This document shows positions 23,157-31,585 of a stretch of DNA of 64,000 nt, one piece after another. The position numbers and the translations under genes were made by a program. The DNA lies in contig JAYSBP010000009.1 of NCBI GenBank assembly GCA_041915365.1, positions 1 to 64,000 on the forward strand, in the 5' to 3' direction. A model generated the notes under the pieces. It worked only from the letters and a program-made list of their open reading frames with translations. It was not told the DNA's origin and searched no databases. Numbering within the stretch: position 1 is the stretch's first letter; each line of letters begins with the position of its first letter. The stretch is from UBA6016 sp041915365 (GTDB lineage: Bacteria; Campylobacterota; Campylobacteria; Campylobacterales; UBA6016).

Positions 23157-24257
23157 TTAAAAGCTGAGCGCCCATTGCCAAAAAGGGAGGCTTTGTATCC
23201 TAACGCCATCCACTATTTGTTCATCTTCTTTGTTTACCGTTACTATCTCAACATCTCTAATACCAAGCTCCCAGGCCTTTTTTGATAGTTTTGCCAGTTT
23301 TTTTTCATCATCCGTTATCGCAAATGCTTTTGTCACTATCGCTTTTTCAAGCTCAGGGACAAAAAACCCAGCCTCGTCGGTATAGTACACCTCATAACCC
23401 CTGGCATTCAGCTCCAAAAAAACCATATTTTCAAAGACGGCCGGAAAATCTTTTTTGAAGTCTACTATTGTTTTTAGGGCAAAGTCGTATGAGTATATTT
23501 TTTTTGAACTATTTTTTTGGTGTAATTTTTCTACAAAAAATAGCACCCCCTCGTTTTGGAGCCTTGTCGTATATGAATAAAAAAAGTCTTTAGATATTTT
23601 TGTTTTTGATTTTACTAGAGAAAAAACTTGCAATAAAGAGAGTTTTGTAGCCGTTTTGCGCAAAAATTCGGCGATTATGCTCTCCTCGGTTGGCGTGGTT
23701 GCTATTTTTTTTACGGTGTCGTTTAGCCACCTTCTTTTTTCTAGTTCATTTGTCATGCCTAATCTAGGGCTTGAGCCGTCTTTTATAAATGAGGCAAATA
23801 TATGCGGTATCCTATCCTCTTCAAATTCACTCTCTTTTTTGCCGTGGTATACCCTCTCATAAAAAGAGAGATATTCTTCAAAATCTAATCCTCCAAGGGC
23901 AATTTGCTCATAGCCATCCAGCTCAAGCGGTGTCTTCGAAATTAATATTATCTGCGTATTTGGTATGTCGTCGAATAGTTCATTGGTTACGTTGTCTATA
24001 ACTAGCATGGAGAGCTTTTTTTGCAAAACAAAAGCACGAAGCATGTCGAAATTAATGTTATCCAATCTGAAGTCTTTTAAATCAAGATACAAAAAAGGCT
24101 CTCTTCTTTCAGTTGCGTGCAAAAGAGCTGTAGATGTTTTTCCACAGCAGGATACGCCATGCAGATTGATGTTTTTATTGTTTGGCAAAAAAACTTTTCT
24201 CTCAAAAAAAGATACTTTTTTTGGTGTTTCCAAAAGCAGTTGTTCAAAAATTTCCAA
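23157..24257 (-). CDS. ATP-binding protein of the AAA/DUF4143 type
   Basis: The 366-residue protein has a Walker A-like GVSCCGKTS (34-42), a Walker B-like segment MLVIDN near 84-89, and an Arg/Lys-rich middle. Its C-terminal domain (NMVFLELNARGYEVYYTDE) resembles the DUF4143 nuclease-like module found in this ATPase family. The biological role of the family is poorly known. A TTG at 24257 is the likely start. It is divergent from the ribosomal operon and directly upstream of rnhB. Confidence 0.75.
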   Translation of the reverse strand: MEIFEQLLLETPKKVSFFERKVFLPNNKNINLHGVSCCGKTSTALLHATERREPFLYLDLKDFRLDNINFDMLRAFVLQKKLSMLVIDNVTNELFDDIPNTQIILISKTPLELDGYEQIALGGLDFEEYLSFYERVYHGKKESEFEEDRIPHIFASFIKDGSSPRLGMTNELEKRRWLNDTVKKIATTPTEESIIAEFLRKTATKLSLLQVFSLVKSKTKISKDFFYSYTTRLQNEGVLFFVEKLHQKNSSKKIYSYDFALKTIVDFKKDFPAVFENMVFLELNARGYEVYYTDEAGFFVPELEKAIVTKAFAITDDEKKLAKLSKKAWELGIRDVEIVTVNKEDEQIVDGVRIQSLPFWQWALSF

Positions 24258-24352
24258 ATTTTTTATACCTAATATTTTTCGGTTATCATAGCTTTTTTCC
24301 TTTTAAAAAGGATAAGTTTTTATGTAGAAATATGGAAGAAACCCGTTTTTAC

Positions 24353-24381
24353 TTGACTCTTTGTACTAATTATAGTAAAAT
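24353..24381 (+). promoter_or_regulatory. Sigma-70 promoter of the S10 ribosomal superoperon
   Basis: TTGACT (24353-24358) and TAAAAT (24376-24381) are spaced by exactly 17 bp. They lie in the 182 bp gap between the divergent ATPase gene and rpsJ, which has no other gene. Transcription would start near 24388, giving an untranslated leader of about 50 nt before rpsJ. An AAAAAGG-type inverted pair near 24302-24310 was seen but not assigned. Confidence 0.7.
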
Positions 24382-24439
24382 TGCGCTCTCAAAATTTAAG
24401 TTCACAAGACTTAAAAGTTCTTTATTAAGGTATACCGCA

Positions 24440-24751
24440 ATGGAAAAATTGAGACTCAAGCTTAGAGCTTATGACAATAGAGTTCTTGACAAATCTGTAT
24501 CGGCGATAATCGATGCAGTAAAAAGAACTGGTTCGGAACTAATCGGACCAATCCCGCTTCCAACAAAAATCAGAAAATATACTGTTCTTAGATCTCCGCA
24601 CGTCAACAAAGACTCAAGAGAGCAATTCGAAATCAGAATTCATGCAAGACTTATAGACATTATAGCTGCTTCACCGGATACGGTTGATGCTCTTATGAAA
24701 CTTGACCTTGCTCCTGAAGTGGATGTCGAAGTAAGATCAATGGCTAACTAA
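24440..24751 (+). CDS. rpsJ: 30S ribosomal protein S10
   Basis: S10 binds the head of the small subunit near tRNA sites and is the first gene of the superoperon. The ATG at 24440 gives 103 residues, the normal length, starting MEKLRLKLRAYDNRVLDKS. The frame is open far upstream, but that part is not S10. The family segment GPIPLPTKIRKYTVLRSPHVNKDSREQFEIR is complete. It is 12 bp before rplC. Confidence 0.97.
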   Translation: MEKLRLKLRAYDNRVLDKSVSAIIDAVKRTGSELIGPIPLPTKIRKYTVLRSPHVNKDSREQFEIRIHARLIDIIAASPDTVDALMKLDLAPEVDVEVRSMAN

Positions 24752-24763
24752 GGAAAAGTGAAG

Positions 24764-25342
24764 ATGGAATTTTTGGTTGAAAAAATCGGCATGAGCAGAA
24801 CGCTCGGCGAAGTATCGAACGCAGTAACTCTTCTAAAAGTGCTTCCTGCGAAAGTTGTAAAAGTTAACGCAGAAGGTAAATCTCTTGTTGCTTACTCAAG
24901 AGGCAAAGCAATGAACAAAGCAATAGAGGGTCAGCAAAAAGCTTATGATCTATCTAAAGAGTTCAACAAGTTTGCATCTCTAGTGGTAGACAACAAAGAG
25001 GTAGGAGAGCAAGAGACTGCATCTCTAGAGGCAGCCGTAGAGCTAAAAGCTACTTTTAGAACTAAAGGTAGAGGTTTTACAGGCGTAATGAAAAGATGGA
25101 ATTTTGCTGGTGGCCCTGGTGCACACGGTTCAAGATTTCACAGAAGAGTTGGTTCTATCGGTAACAGAGAATGGCCGGGTAGAGTTCAAAGAGGCAAGAA
25201 AATGCCAGGACAATACGGAAACGAAACAGTTACCGTTAAATGCGAAGTTCTTAGCTTCGATAAAAATGCCGGAGTATTGGTAGTAAAAGGAAGTGTTCCT
25301 GGCGCTAACGGCGGATTCGGGAAAGTGAAGGTCGTAAAATGA
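24764..25342 (+). CDS. rplC: 50S ribosomal protein L3
   Basis: L3 is one of the earliest proteins to bind 23S rRNA. The 192-residue protein starts MEFLVEKIGMSRTLG and has the conserved GRGFTGVMKRWNFAGGPGAHGS loop region that reaches the peptidyl-transferase centre. A GTG two codons earlier (24758) is possible, but AAGGA at 24751-24755 fits the ATG better. It overlaps rplD by 4 bp (ATGA). Confidence 0.96.
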   Translation: MEFLVEKIGMSRTLGEVSNAVTLLKVLPAKVVKVNAEGKSLVAYSRGKAMNKAIEGQQKAYDLSKEFNKFASLVVDNKEVGEQETASLEAAVELKATFRTKGRGFTGVMKRWNFAGGPGAHGSRFHRRVGSIGNREWPGRVQRGKKMPGQYGNETVTVKCEVLSFDKNAGVLVVKGSVPGANGGFGKVKVVK

Positions 25343-25953
25343 GTTTTGCAATAACACTAGACAAAAATTGTAAAGAGAGCGGGAAACTACAACTTCCTGC
25401 AAGCTATGAAGGTATCAATCCGCATAACCTTTATTTGTATGTAAAAGCGTATCTTTCTAATCTTAGAACTGCAAACGCTCATACAAAAACAAGAAGCGGC
25501 GTATCTGGCGGTGGTAAAAAACCATGGAGCCAAAAGGGCGGCGGTAGAGCTAGAGCTGGTTCTATCACATCTCCTGTATTTGTTGGTGGTGGTGTTGCGT
25601 GGGGTCCAAAAAACTACACAAACTACTTCCAAAAAATTAACGTAAAACAAAAAAGACTTGCTCTTAAATGTGCGCTTGCGCAACAAGCTGAAGCAGGCAA
25701 ACTTTTCGTTGTTGATAGCCTTGCTGTTGAGAGCGGAAAAACAAAAGAGGCTGCAAACTTTCTAAAAGCCCTAGGCCAAAGAGACGCACTTCTTATCGCA
25801 AACAATTTTGACGAAAAGTCATACCTAGCGTATAGAAATATCCAAAACTGCTACCTAATAGACTTTACGGAAGTAAACGCATATTTTGTAAGCACTTATA
25901 GATCGGTCGTAATCGAAAAAGACGCTTATGACAAAATCGTAAAAGAGGGCTAA
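25339..25953 (+). CDS. rplD: 50S ribosomal protein L4
   Basis: L4 lines the peptide exit tunnel and in some bacteria autoregulates the S10 operon. The 204-residue protein has the family tunnel loop KTRSGVSGGGKKPWSQKGGGRARAG with normal flanks. No E. coli-type L4 leader target is evident before rpsJ, so autoregulation by L4 is not assumed. It is coupled to rplC by an ATGA overlap and lies 1 bp before rplW. Confidence 0.96.
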   Translation: MSFAITLDKNCKESGKLQLPASYEGINPHNLYLYVKAYLSNLRTANAHTKTRSGVSGGGKKPWSQKGGGRARAGSITSPVFVGGGVAWGPKNYTNYFQKINVKQKRLALKCALAQQAEAGKLFVVDSLAVESGKTKEAANFLKALGQRDALLIANNFDEKSYLAYRNIQNCYLIDFTEVNAYFVSTYRSVVIEKDAYDKIVKEG

Positions 25954-25954
25954 G

Positions 25955-26236
25955 ATGGCTGATATTACAGATATAAAAACAATACTTTACACAGAAAAAT
26001 CACTTGGTCTTCAGGAAGCTGGCGTTATCGTTGTGCAGACTTCACCAAGAATGACTAAAAACGGCCTAAAAAAAGTTTTCCAAGAGTACTTCGGTCTAGT
26101 TCCTGAAAAAGTGAACTCACTAAGAATGGAAGGTAAAACAAAAAGATTTAGAGGCGTGATAGGTCAAAGAGACTCTTTCAAGAAGTTTTATGTGAAGCTT
26201 CCTGAGGGCGCTAGAATAGAAAGCTTAGCGGTATAA
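25955..26236 (+). CDS. rplW: 50S ribosomal protein L23
   Basis: L23 sits at the exit tunnel and docks trigger factor and SRP. The 93-residue protein contains TEKSLGLQEAGVIVVQTSPRMTKNGLKKVF and a loop with VNSLRMEGKTKRFRG, both family landmarks. Length is normal. It follows rplD by 1 bp and precedes rplB by 10 bp. Confidence 0.95.
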   Translation: MADITDIKTILYTEKSLGLQEAGVIVVQTSPRMTKNGLKKVFQEYFGLVPEKVNSLRMEGKTKRFRGVIGQRDSFKKFYVKLPEGARIESLAV

Positions 26237-26246
26237 GGATAAGAAG

Positions 26247-27086
26247 ATGGCAATAAAAACCTATAAACCATATACCCCTAGCCGAAGGACAATGTCAAAC
26301 CTAGACAGCTCTGATATTACGGCAAAACCGAAAGTCAGAAGCCTTCTAGTTAAACTTCCGGCAAAAGCGGGTAGAAACAACCAAGGTAGAATCACTTCTA
26401 GACATAAAGAAGCTGGTGCTAAAAAACTATATAGAATTATAGATTTCAAAAGAAATAAATTTGATATTCAAGGTGTGGTAGCCGCAATCGAGTACGACCC
26501 GTACAGAAATTGTAGAATTGCACTTGTCAACTATGTAGACGGCGACAAAAGATACATCATTCAGCCAAGCGGAATGAAAGTAGGCGATAAAGTTATGGCG
26601 GCTGAAGGCGGTCTTGACATCGTAGCCGGAAACGCAATGAAATTAAAAAACATCCCTGTGGGTACAGTTATTCACTGCATCGAGCTAAAACCTGGCAAAG
26701 GTGCTCAAATGGCAAGATCAGCTGGTAACTATGCTCAGCTAATGGGTAGAGAAGATAAATACACTATTCTTAGACTTCCAAGTTCTGAGGTTAGATATGT
26801 GTTGTCTGAGTGTATAGCTACTATCGGTGCGGTTGGAAACGAAGATTTCTCTAACGTAACAATAGGTAAAGCTGGACGTGCAAGACATATGGGTATTAGA
26901 CCACAAACAAGAGGTTCTGCGATGAACCCTATCGATCACCCGCATGGTGGTGGTGAAGGTAAATCAAACGGACACAGACATCCTGTGTCTCCGTGGGGTC
27001 AAAAATGTAAAGGTCTAAAAACTAGAAAACCTAACAAAAAATCAAACCAATACATTATCTCTAAAAGAAAAAAAGGTGTTAGATAA
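26247..27086 (+). CDS. rplB: 50S ribosomal protein L2
   Basis: L2 supports subunit association and the peptidyl-transferase centre. The 279-residue protein is full length and contains the highly conserved GVAMNPIDHPHGGGEG-like region as RGSAMNPIDHPHGGGEGKSN, including the histidine near the active centre. Its stop shares a base with the rpsS start (TAATG). Confidence 0.97.
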   Translation: MAIKTYKPYTPSRRTMSNLDSSDITAKPKVRSLLVKLPAKAGRNNQGRITSRHKEAGAKKLYRIIDFKRNKFDIQGVVAAIEYDPYRNCRIALVNYVDGDKRYIIQPSGMKVGDKVMAAEGGLDIVAGNAMKLKNIPVGTVIHCIELKPGKGAQMARSAGNYAQLMGREDKYTILRLPSSEVRYVLSECIATIGAVGNEDFSNVTIGKAGRARHMGIRPQTRGSAMNPIDHPHGGGEGKSNGHRHPVSPWGQKCKGLKTRKPNKKSNQYIISKRKKGVR

Positions 27087-27367
27087 TGGCTAGATCAATT
27101 AAAAAAGGTCCTTTCATAGACGGTCACCTTCAAAAGAAGGTAACGAAAGCAAAGGCCGAAAATTCAAATAAACCAATCAAAACTTGGTCAAGAAGAAGTA
27201 TGGTATCTCCGGATATGATAGGTCTTACTTTCAACGTTCATAACGGTAGACAATTTGTACCTGTATATGTTACGGAAGCTCACGTAGGTTACAAACTAGG
27301 CGAATTCGCACCTACAAGAACTTTCAAGGGTCACAAAGGCTCTGTTCAAAAGAAAATAGGTAAGTAA
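27086..27367 (+). CDS. rpsS: 30S ribosomal protein S19
   Basis: S19 lies in the head of the small subunit and contacts S13 and the A-site region. The 93-residue protein begins MARSIKKGPFIDGHL and has the conserved WSRRSMVSPDMIGLTFNVHNG region and the GHKLGEFAPTRTF-like segment. It overlaps rplB by one base. Confidence 0.96.
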   Translation: MARSIKKGPFIDGHLQKKVTKAKAENSNKPIKTWSRRSMVSPDMIGLTFNVHNGRQFVPVYVTEAHVGYKLGEFAPTRTFKGHKGSVQKKIGK

Positions 27368-27378
27368 GGAGGAATAGG

Positions 27379-27705
27379 ATGAGTAAAACAGCACTTAAAT
27401 TTATCAGACTTTCCCCTACGAAAGCTAGACTTATTGCAAGAGAAGTTCAGGGTATGAATGCGGAAGCTGCAATTGCGGCTCTTGACTTCATGTCAAACAA
27501 AGGCGCTACATTTATCTCTAAAGCTATCGCTACTGCAGTTGCAAACGGTGGTTTTGAGGCTGATGAAGTTATCGTATCTTCATGCAGAGTTGATGCCGGC
27601 CCGGTTCTAAAGAGATTTACTCCTAGAGCTAGAGGTAGAGCTACTCCTGTTAGAAAACCGACGTCTCATATATTCGTCGAAGTAACACAAGCGAAGGGTA
27701 AGTAA
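27379..27705 (+). CDS. rplV: 50S ribosomal protein L22
   Basis: L22 has a long beta hairpin that lines the exit tunnel, and its loop is a known site of macrolide resistance changes. The 108-residue protein has KFIRLSPTKARLIAREVQGMNAE at the N-terminus and LKRFTPRARGRATPVRKPTSHI in the hairpin. The ATG follows a strong AAGGAGGAA site. It lies 1 bp before rpsC. Confidence 0.96.
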   Translation: MSKTALKFIRLSPTKARLIAREVQGMNAEAAIAALDFMSNKGATFISKAIATAVANGGFEADEVIVSSCRVDAGPVLKRFTPRARGRATPVRKPTSHIFVEVTQAKGK

Positions 27706-27706
27706 T

Positions 27707-28420
27707 ATGGGTCAAAAAGTAAATCCTATCGGGCTTAGACTTGGCATTAACACTGGTTGGAGATCAAGATGGTTTCCTTCTGTAAAAGAGATGCCTACTA
27801 ACATTGCCGAAGACTATAAAATAAGAAAATATCTAAAACAAAAACTTTACTTCTCTGGCGTATCTGATATTATCATCGAAAGAACAGCTAAAAAAGTAAA
27901 AGTTACAGTTGTATCTGCAAGACCTGGTATCATCATCGGTAAAAAAGGTTCTGAGATTGAAAAACTAAAAGTTGACATCTCTAAGATGACAAACAAAGAG
28001 GTTCTTATCAACATAAAAGAAGAGAAAAAACCTCAAATATCTGCTGTACTTTGCGCTGAAAACGTAGCTACTCAACTTGAAAAAAGGGTTGCCTTCAGAA
28101 GAGCGATGAAAAAAGTTATGCAGGCGGCTCTCAAATCGGGTGCTAAGGGTATCAAAGTAATGGTAGCCGGAAGACTTGGCGGCGCTGAGATGGCTAGAAC
28201 TGAGTGGTATCTTGAAGGAAGAGTTCCTCTTCATACTATTAGAGCGAACATCGATTACGGTACTGCGGAAGCACATACTACTTACGGCATCATCGGCGTA
28301 AAAGTATGGATATTCAAAGGTGAAGTTCTTTCAAAAGGTAGAGGTCAGGCGACAGAAGAGTCTACTGAGTCTGCGGAAGATACAAAACCTAGAAGAAGAC
28401 CAGCAAGAAGAGGGCAATAA
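27707..28420 (+). CDS. rpsC: 30S ribosomal protein S3
   Basis: S3 forms part of the mRNA entry site with helicase activity. The 237-residue protein starts MGQKVNPIGLRLGI and has the KH-domain loop RPGIIIGKKGSEIEKL near residue 70. The C-terminus has a charged tail (AEDTKPRRRPARRGQ). Length is normal for this phylum. It lies 2 bp before rplP. Confidence 0.97.
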   Translation: MGQKVNPIGLRLGINTGWRSRWFPSVKEMPTNIAEDYKIRKYLKQKLYFSGVSDIIIERTAKKVKVTVVSARPGIIIGKKGSEIEKLKVDISKMTNKEVLINIKEEKKPQISAVLCAENVATQLEKRVAFRRAMKKVMQAALKSGAKGIKVMVAGRLGGAEMARTEWYLEGRVPLHTIRANIDYGTAEAHTTYGIIGVKVWIFKGEVLSKGRGQATEESTESAEDTKPRRRPARRGQ

Positions 28421-28422
28421 TT

Positions 28423-28848
28423 ATGTTGATGCCAAAAAGAACTAAATACAGAAAACAAATGAAAGGCAGAAACAGAGGTAAAACTTATGTTGGCTGCAAC
28501 CTTTCATTCGGAACTATCGGTCTAAAAGCGGTAGAAGCCGGAAGAATCAACTCTAGACAAATAGAAGCCGGAAGGATTGCTATTACTAGAAACGTAAAAA
28601 GAACGGGTAAACTTTGGATAAGAGTATTCCCTGACAAACCTCTTACTGCAAAACCACTAGAAACTAGGATGGGTAAAGGTAAAGGTAGCGTGGAAGAGTG
28701 GGTTATGAATATCCAACCGGGAAGAATCATTTATGAGATGACCGGTGTTGAAGAGGGTCTTGCAAAAGAATCTCTAACAAGAGCTATGCACAAACTCCCT
28801 TTCAAGACGAAAATCGTGACAATAGAGAGTGAAAATGAAATATACTGA
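28423..28848 (+). CDS. rplP: 50S ribosomal protein L16
   Basis: L16 helps position tRNA in the A site of the large subunit. The 141-residue protein begins MLMPKRTKYRKQMKGR, as in other Campylobacterota; an internal ATG two codons later is an alternative. The conserved arginine-bearing region MGKGKGSVEEW is present. It overlaps the rpmC start by 14 bp. Confidence 0.96.
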   Translation: MLMPKRTKYRKQMKGRNRGKTYVGCNLSFGTIGLKAVEAGRINSRQIEAGRIAITRNVKRTGKLWIRVFPDKPLTAKPLETRMGKGKGSVEEWVMNIQPGRIIYEMTGVEEGLAKESLTRAMHKLPFKTKIVTIESENEIY

Positions 28849-29026
28849 TATAAGCTCAAAATCGCTTGAAGAGCTAAAAGCGCTTTTGAAAGAGAAAAAA
28901 GTTTATCTGTTTGAGCTCAAAATGAAACTAAAAACTATGCAACTAACTAATCCAAATGAGATTAGAGCGGCAAAAAAAGACATCGCTAAGATTCAGACTG
29001 CGATGAATGCGCAAGCTGCAGAGTAA
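28835..29026 (+). CDS. rpmC: 50S ribosomal protein L29
   Basis: L29 is a small helical hairpin protein at the exit-tunnel rim, contacting SRP. From ATG 28835 the protein has 63 residues (MKYTDISSKSLEELKALLKE), with the family motif LKTMQLTNPNEIRAAKKDIAKI. A GTG two codons earlier (28829) is in frame but less likely. Confidence 0.94.
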   Translation: MKYTDISSKSLEELKALLKEKKVYLFELKMKLKTMQLTNPNEIRAAKKDIAKIQTAMNAQAAE

Positions 29027-29036
29027 GGAATAAGTT

Positions 29037-29294
29037 ATGAACAGCCATAAAAGAGAAATTCAAGGTACGGTAGTTAAGCAGTCTGGGGATAAAACTTATT
29101 CTATTCTTGTTGAGAGAAGAATGATGCACCCTAGATACCACAAATTCGTGAAAAGACACAAAAAATATCTTATTCACGATGAAAACAATAGCCTAAAAGT
29201 AGGTGATTTTGTATCTGCTCTTGAGTGCAGACCGCTTTCTAAGACAAAATCATTCAGACTTAACGCAGTTCTAAAAGCAGGAGCTGAAATATGA
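29037..29294 (+). CDS. rpsQ: 30S ribosomal protein S17
   Basis: S17 is an OB-fold protein that helps assemble the 5' domain of 16S rRNA. The 85-residue protein contains REIQGTVVKQSGDKTYSILVERR and the loop HPRYHKFVKRHKKYLIHDE, both characteristic. It overlaps rplN by 4 bp (ATGA). Confidence 0.95.
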   Translation: MNSHKREIQGTVVKQSGDKTYSILVERRMMHPRYHKFVKRHKKYLIHDENNSLKVGDFVSALECRPLSKTKSFRLNAVLKAGAEI

Positions 29295-29659
29295 TCCAAA
29301 GTTTTACAAGAATGAATGTCGCTGATAACAGCGGCGCAAAAGAACTTATGTGTATCAAAGTTTTGGGCGGCTCAAAAAGAAGATATGCGACTGTCGGCGA
29401 CGTCATCGTAGCTTCTGTTAAAAAAGCTATCCCTAACGGTAAAGTAAAAAAAGGTCAAGTTGTTAAATGTGTTGTTGTTAGAACTAAAAAGGAGCTTCAA
29501 AGAGAAAATGGAAGCCTTATTAGATTTGACGATAACGCAGCTGTTATTCTTGACAACAAAAGAGAGCCTGTAGGTACGAGGATTTTTGGACCGGTAGGCA
29601 GAGAAATCAGATATGCGAACTTTATGAAAATAGTTTCGCTTGCGCCGGAGGTTCTATAA
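29291..29659 (+). CDS. rplN: 50S ribosomal protein L14
   Basis: L14 sits at the subunit interface and binds the silencing factor RsfS. The 122-residue protein starts MIQSFTRMNVADNSGAKELMCIKVLGG and has the conserved RFDDNAAVILDNKREPVGTRIFGPV segment. The TAATG overlap joins it to rplX. Confidence 0.97.
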   Translation: MIQSFTRMNVADNSGAKELMCIKVLGGSKRRYATVGDVIVASVKKAIPNGKVKKGQVVKCVVVRTKKELQRENGSLIRFDDNAAVILDNKREPVGTRIFGPVGREIRYANFMKIVSLAPEVL

Positions 29660-29892
29660 TGACTAAGCTAAAAATCAAAAAAGGCGACTTGGTAGAAATC
29701 ATCGCCGGTGATGACAAAGGCAAAAAAGCTAAAGTTCTAGCGGTATATCCAAAAACTTCACAAGTTGTTGTAGAGGGTTGCAAACTAGCTAAAAAAGCTG
29801 TTAAGCCAAGCGAACAAAATCAAAGCGGCGGTTTTCAAAACGTTGAAATGCCGATTCACGTATCTAACGTTCGTATAGCAGAAGGAGCGTAA
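29659..29892 (+). CDS. rplX: 50S ribosomal protein L24
   Basis: L24 starts assembly of the large subunit and lies near the tunnel exit. The 77-residue protein has the KOW motif KKGDLVEIIAGDDKGKKAKVLAVY. At 77 residues it is on the short side compared with E. coli L24 (about 103), which is usual in this phylum. It lies 3 bp before rplE. Confidence 0.95.
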   Translation: MTKLKIKKGDLVEIIAGDDKGKKAKVLAVYPKTSQVVVEGCKLAKKAVKPSEQNQSGGFQNVEMPIHVSNVRIAEGA

Positions 29893-29895
29893 TAG

Positions 29896-30450
29896 ATGGC
29901 AACACTAAAAGATTATTATCTAAAAAACGTAAAAGAAAAGCTTGTTAGCGAATTTGAAATAAGCAATGCGATGCTTACCCCAAAACTTCAGAAGATTACT
30001 ATATCTGTAGGTTGTGGTGAAGGCTCAAAAGACGCTAAGCTTCTTCAAAATATAGCTGATACTGTTTCTGCTATATCTGGACAAAAAGCGGTTATTACCG
30101 TTGCTAAAAAATCTGTCTCTGGTTTCAAACTTAGAGAGGGTATGAACGTAGGTGTTAAGGTAACTCTTAGAGGGGCAAATATGTATGACTTCCTTGAGAA
30201 GCTTATATCTCTTTCGCTTCCTAAAGTTAAAGACTTCAAAGGTCTTTCAAGAACTGGTTTTGACGGTAGAGGAAACTACAGCTTCGGTCTTTCCGAGCAG
30301 CTTATATTCCCTGAAGTCAAATACGACAATATCGTAAAAATTCACGGAATGAACATTAGCATCTCTACAAGCACGGATAGCGATAAAATGGCTTTCAGAC
30401 TTCTAGAGCTTATGGGAATTCCATTCGCAAAAGGAAGAGCAAATGGCTAA
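29896..30450 (+). CDS. rplE: 50S ribosomal protein L5
   Basis: L5 binds 5S rRNA and forms an intersubunit bridge with S13. The 184-residue protein has the RRM-like core with KITISVGCGEGSKDAKLL, the loop LREGMNVGVKVTLRGANMYDFLEKL and DFKGLSRTGFDGRGNYSFGLSEQ. It overlaps rpsN by 8 bp. Confidence 0.97.
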   Translation: MATLKDYYLKNVKEKLVSEFEISNAMLTPKLQKITISVGCGEGSKDAKLLQNIADTVSAISGQKAVITVAKKSVSGFKLREGMNVGVKVTLRGANMYDFLEKLISLSLPKVKDFKGLSRTGFDGRGNYSFGLSEQLIFPEVKYDNIVKIHGMNISISTSTDSDKMAFRLLELMGIPFAKGRANG

Positions 30451-30628
30451 GAAGTCAATGATTGCAAAATGCGCTAGAGAGCCTAAATACAAAGTTAGAG
30501 CATACACAAGATGTTCTATTTGCGGCAGACCACACTCGGTTTACAGAGACTTCGGTATCTGCAGAGTATGTCTAAGAAAAATGGGTAACGAGGGTCTAAT
30601 CCCTGGCCTTAAAAAATCAAGCTGGTAG
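30443..30628 (+). CDS. rpsN: 30S ribosomal protein S14, zinc-binding form
   Basis: S14 sits in the head of the small subunit. The 61-residue protein is the short zinc type: CSIC and CRVC pairs are separated by 12 residues (SICGRPHSVYRDFGICRVCL). Zinc-independent paralogues are about 100 residues, so zinc availability matters for this version. It overlaps the end of rplE. Confidence 0.96.
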   Translation: MAKKSMIAKCAREPKYKVRAYTRCSICGRPHSVYRDFGICRVCLRKMGNEGLIPGLKKSSW

Positions 30629-30638
30629 GAGGTAAAAC

Positions 30639-31031
30639 ATGAATGACGTTATAGCTGACACGCTGACAAGAATCAGAAATGCCTCTATGAGAAGAATAGA
30701 AGTAACGCACGTAATGTACTCTAAAATCGTAGAGTCAGTTCTAAAAATTTTCCAAGAAAAAGGTTACATCGAAAGCTACAAAGTAGTTGAAGAGGGAACT
30801 AAGAAAAAAATCAATGTCGTCCTAAAATATAACCAAGGCGGCAAACCGGTAATCAATGAAGTTAAAAGAATTTCTAAACCGGGAAGAAGGATCTATAAGC
30901 CTTGCGCTGAGATCAAAAAATTCAAAAATGGCTACGGAACAATCGTCGTATCTACGTCAAAAGGCGTTTTGGATAACGACAGCGCTCACAAAATGGGTGT
31001 TGGCGGCGAAGTTCTTTGCAGCATTTGGTGA
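30639..31031 (+). CDS. rpsH: 30S ribosomal protein S8
   Basis: S8 binds the central domain of 16S rRNA and in E. coli represses the spc operon. The 130-residue protein starts MNDVIADTLTRIRNASMR and ends with the conserved STSKGVLDNDSAHKMGVGGEVLCSIW region. The ATG follows a GGAGG site. Confidence 0.96.
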   Translation: MNDVIADTLTRIRNASMRRIEVTHVMYSKIVESVLKIFQEKGYIESYKVVEEGTKKKINVVLKYNQGGKPVINEVKRISKPGRRIYKPCAEIKKFKNGYGTIVVSTSKGVLDNDSAHKMGVGGEVLCSIW

Positions 31032-31039
31032 GGTGATAT

Positions 31040-31576
31040 ATGTCAAGAGTTGGTAAAGAACCTATCGTACTTCCTAAGGGTATCGAAGCTAGCGTGTCAA
31101 ACGGTGTAATTACCGTAAAAAGCGCTAAAGATACAAAAACGCTAGACACTATGGATAGAGTAAACATAGAAGTAGTAGACGGCAAAATAGTATTCACGCT
31201 AAAAGGTGAAACAAAACAAGATAGAGCGTTTTGGGGAACATACAGAGCGCTTACAAACAATATCGTTGTAGGCCTTGATAAAGGTTTTGAGAAGAAACTT
31301 GAAATCAATGGTGTTGGTTATAGAGCTGCCGTTAACGGCACTAAACTTGAGATGGCTCTTGGTTACTCTCATCCTGTAATATTCGATATTCCAAAAGGGA
31401 TAGAGATGGCTGTTGATAAAAACGTTATCAGCATCAAGGGTGCGGATAGACAACAAGTAGGTCAAGTTGCAGCAGTTATCAGAGAGTTTAGACCACCAGA
31501 GCCTTACAAAGGTAAGGGTGTTAAATACGTAGATGAAACGATCCGCAGAAAAGCGGGCAAGACATCTAAGAAATAA
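31040..31576 (+). CDS. rplF: 50S ribosomal protein L6
   Basis: L6 lies near the GTPase centre. The 178-residue protein begins MSRVGKEPIVLPKGIEASV and has the C-terminal rRNA-binding signature PEPYKGKGVKYVDETIRRKAGKT. Length is normal and both domains are present. Confidence 0.96.
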   Translation: MSRVGKEPIVLPKGIEASVSNGVITVKSAKDTKTLDTMDRVNIEVVDGKIVFTLKGETKQDRAFWGTYRALTNNIVVGLDKGFEKKLEINGVGYRAAVNGTKLEMALGYSHPVIFDIPKGIEMAVDKNVISIKGADRQQVGQVAAVIREFRPPEPYKGKGVKYVDETIRRKAGKTSKK

Positions 31577-31585
31577 GGGTTGTCT

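Noticed and set aside
24258..24439. Small RNA or leader-peptide gene before rpsJ
   Set aside because: The gap contains a good promoter and A/T-rich sequence, but no stable stem with U-run and no convincing short reading frame.
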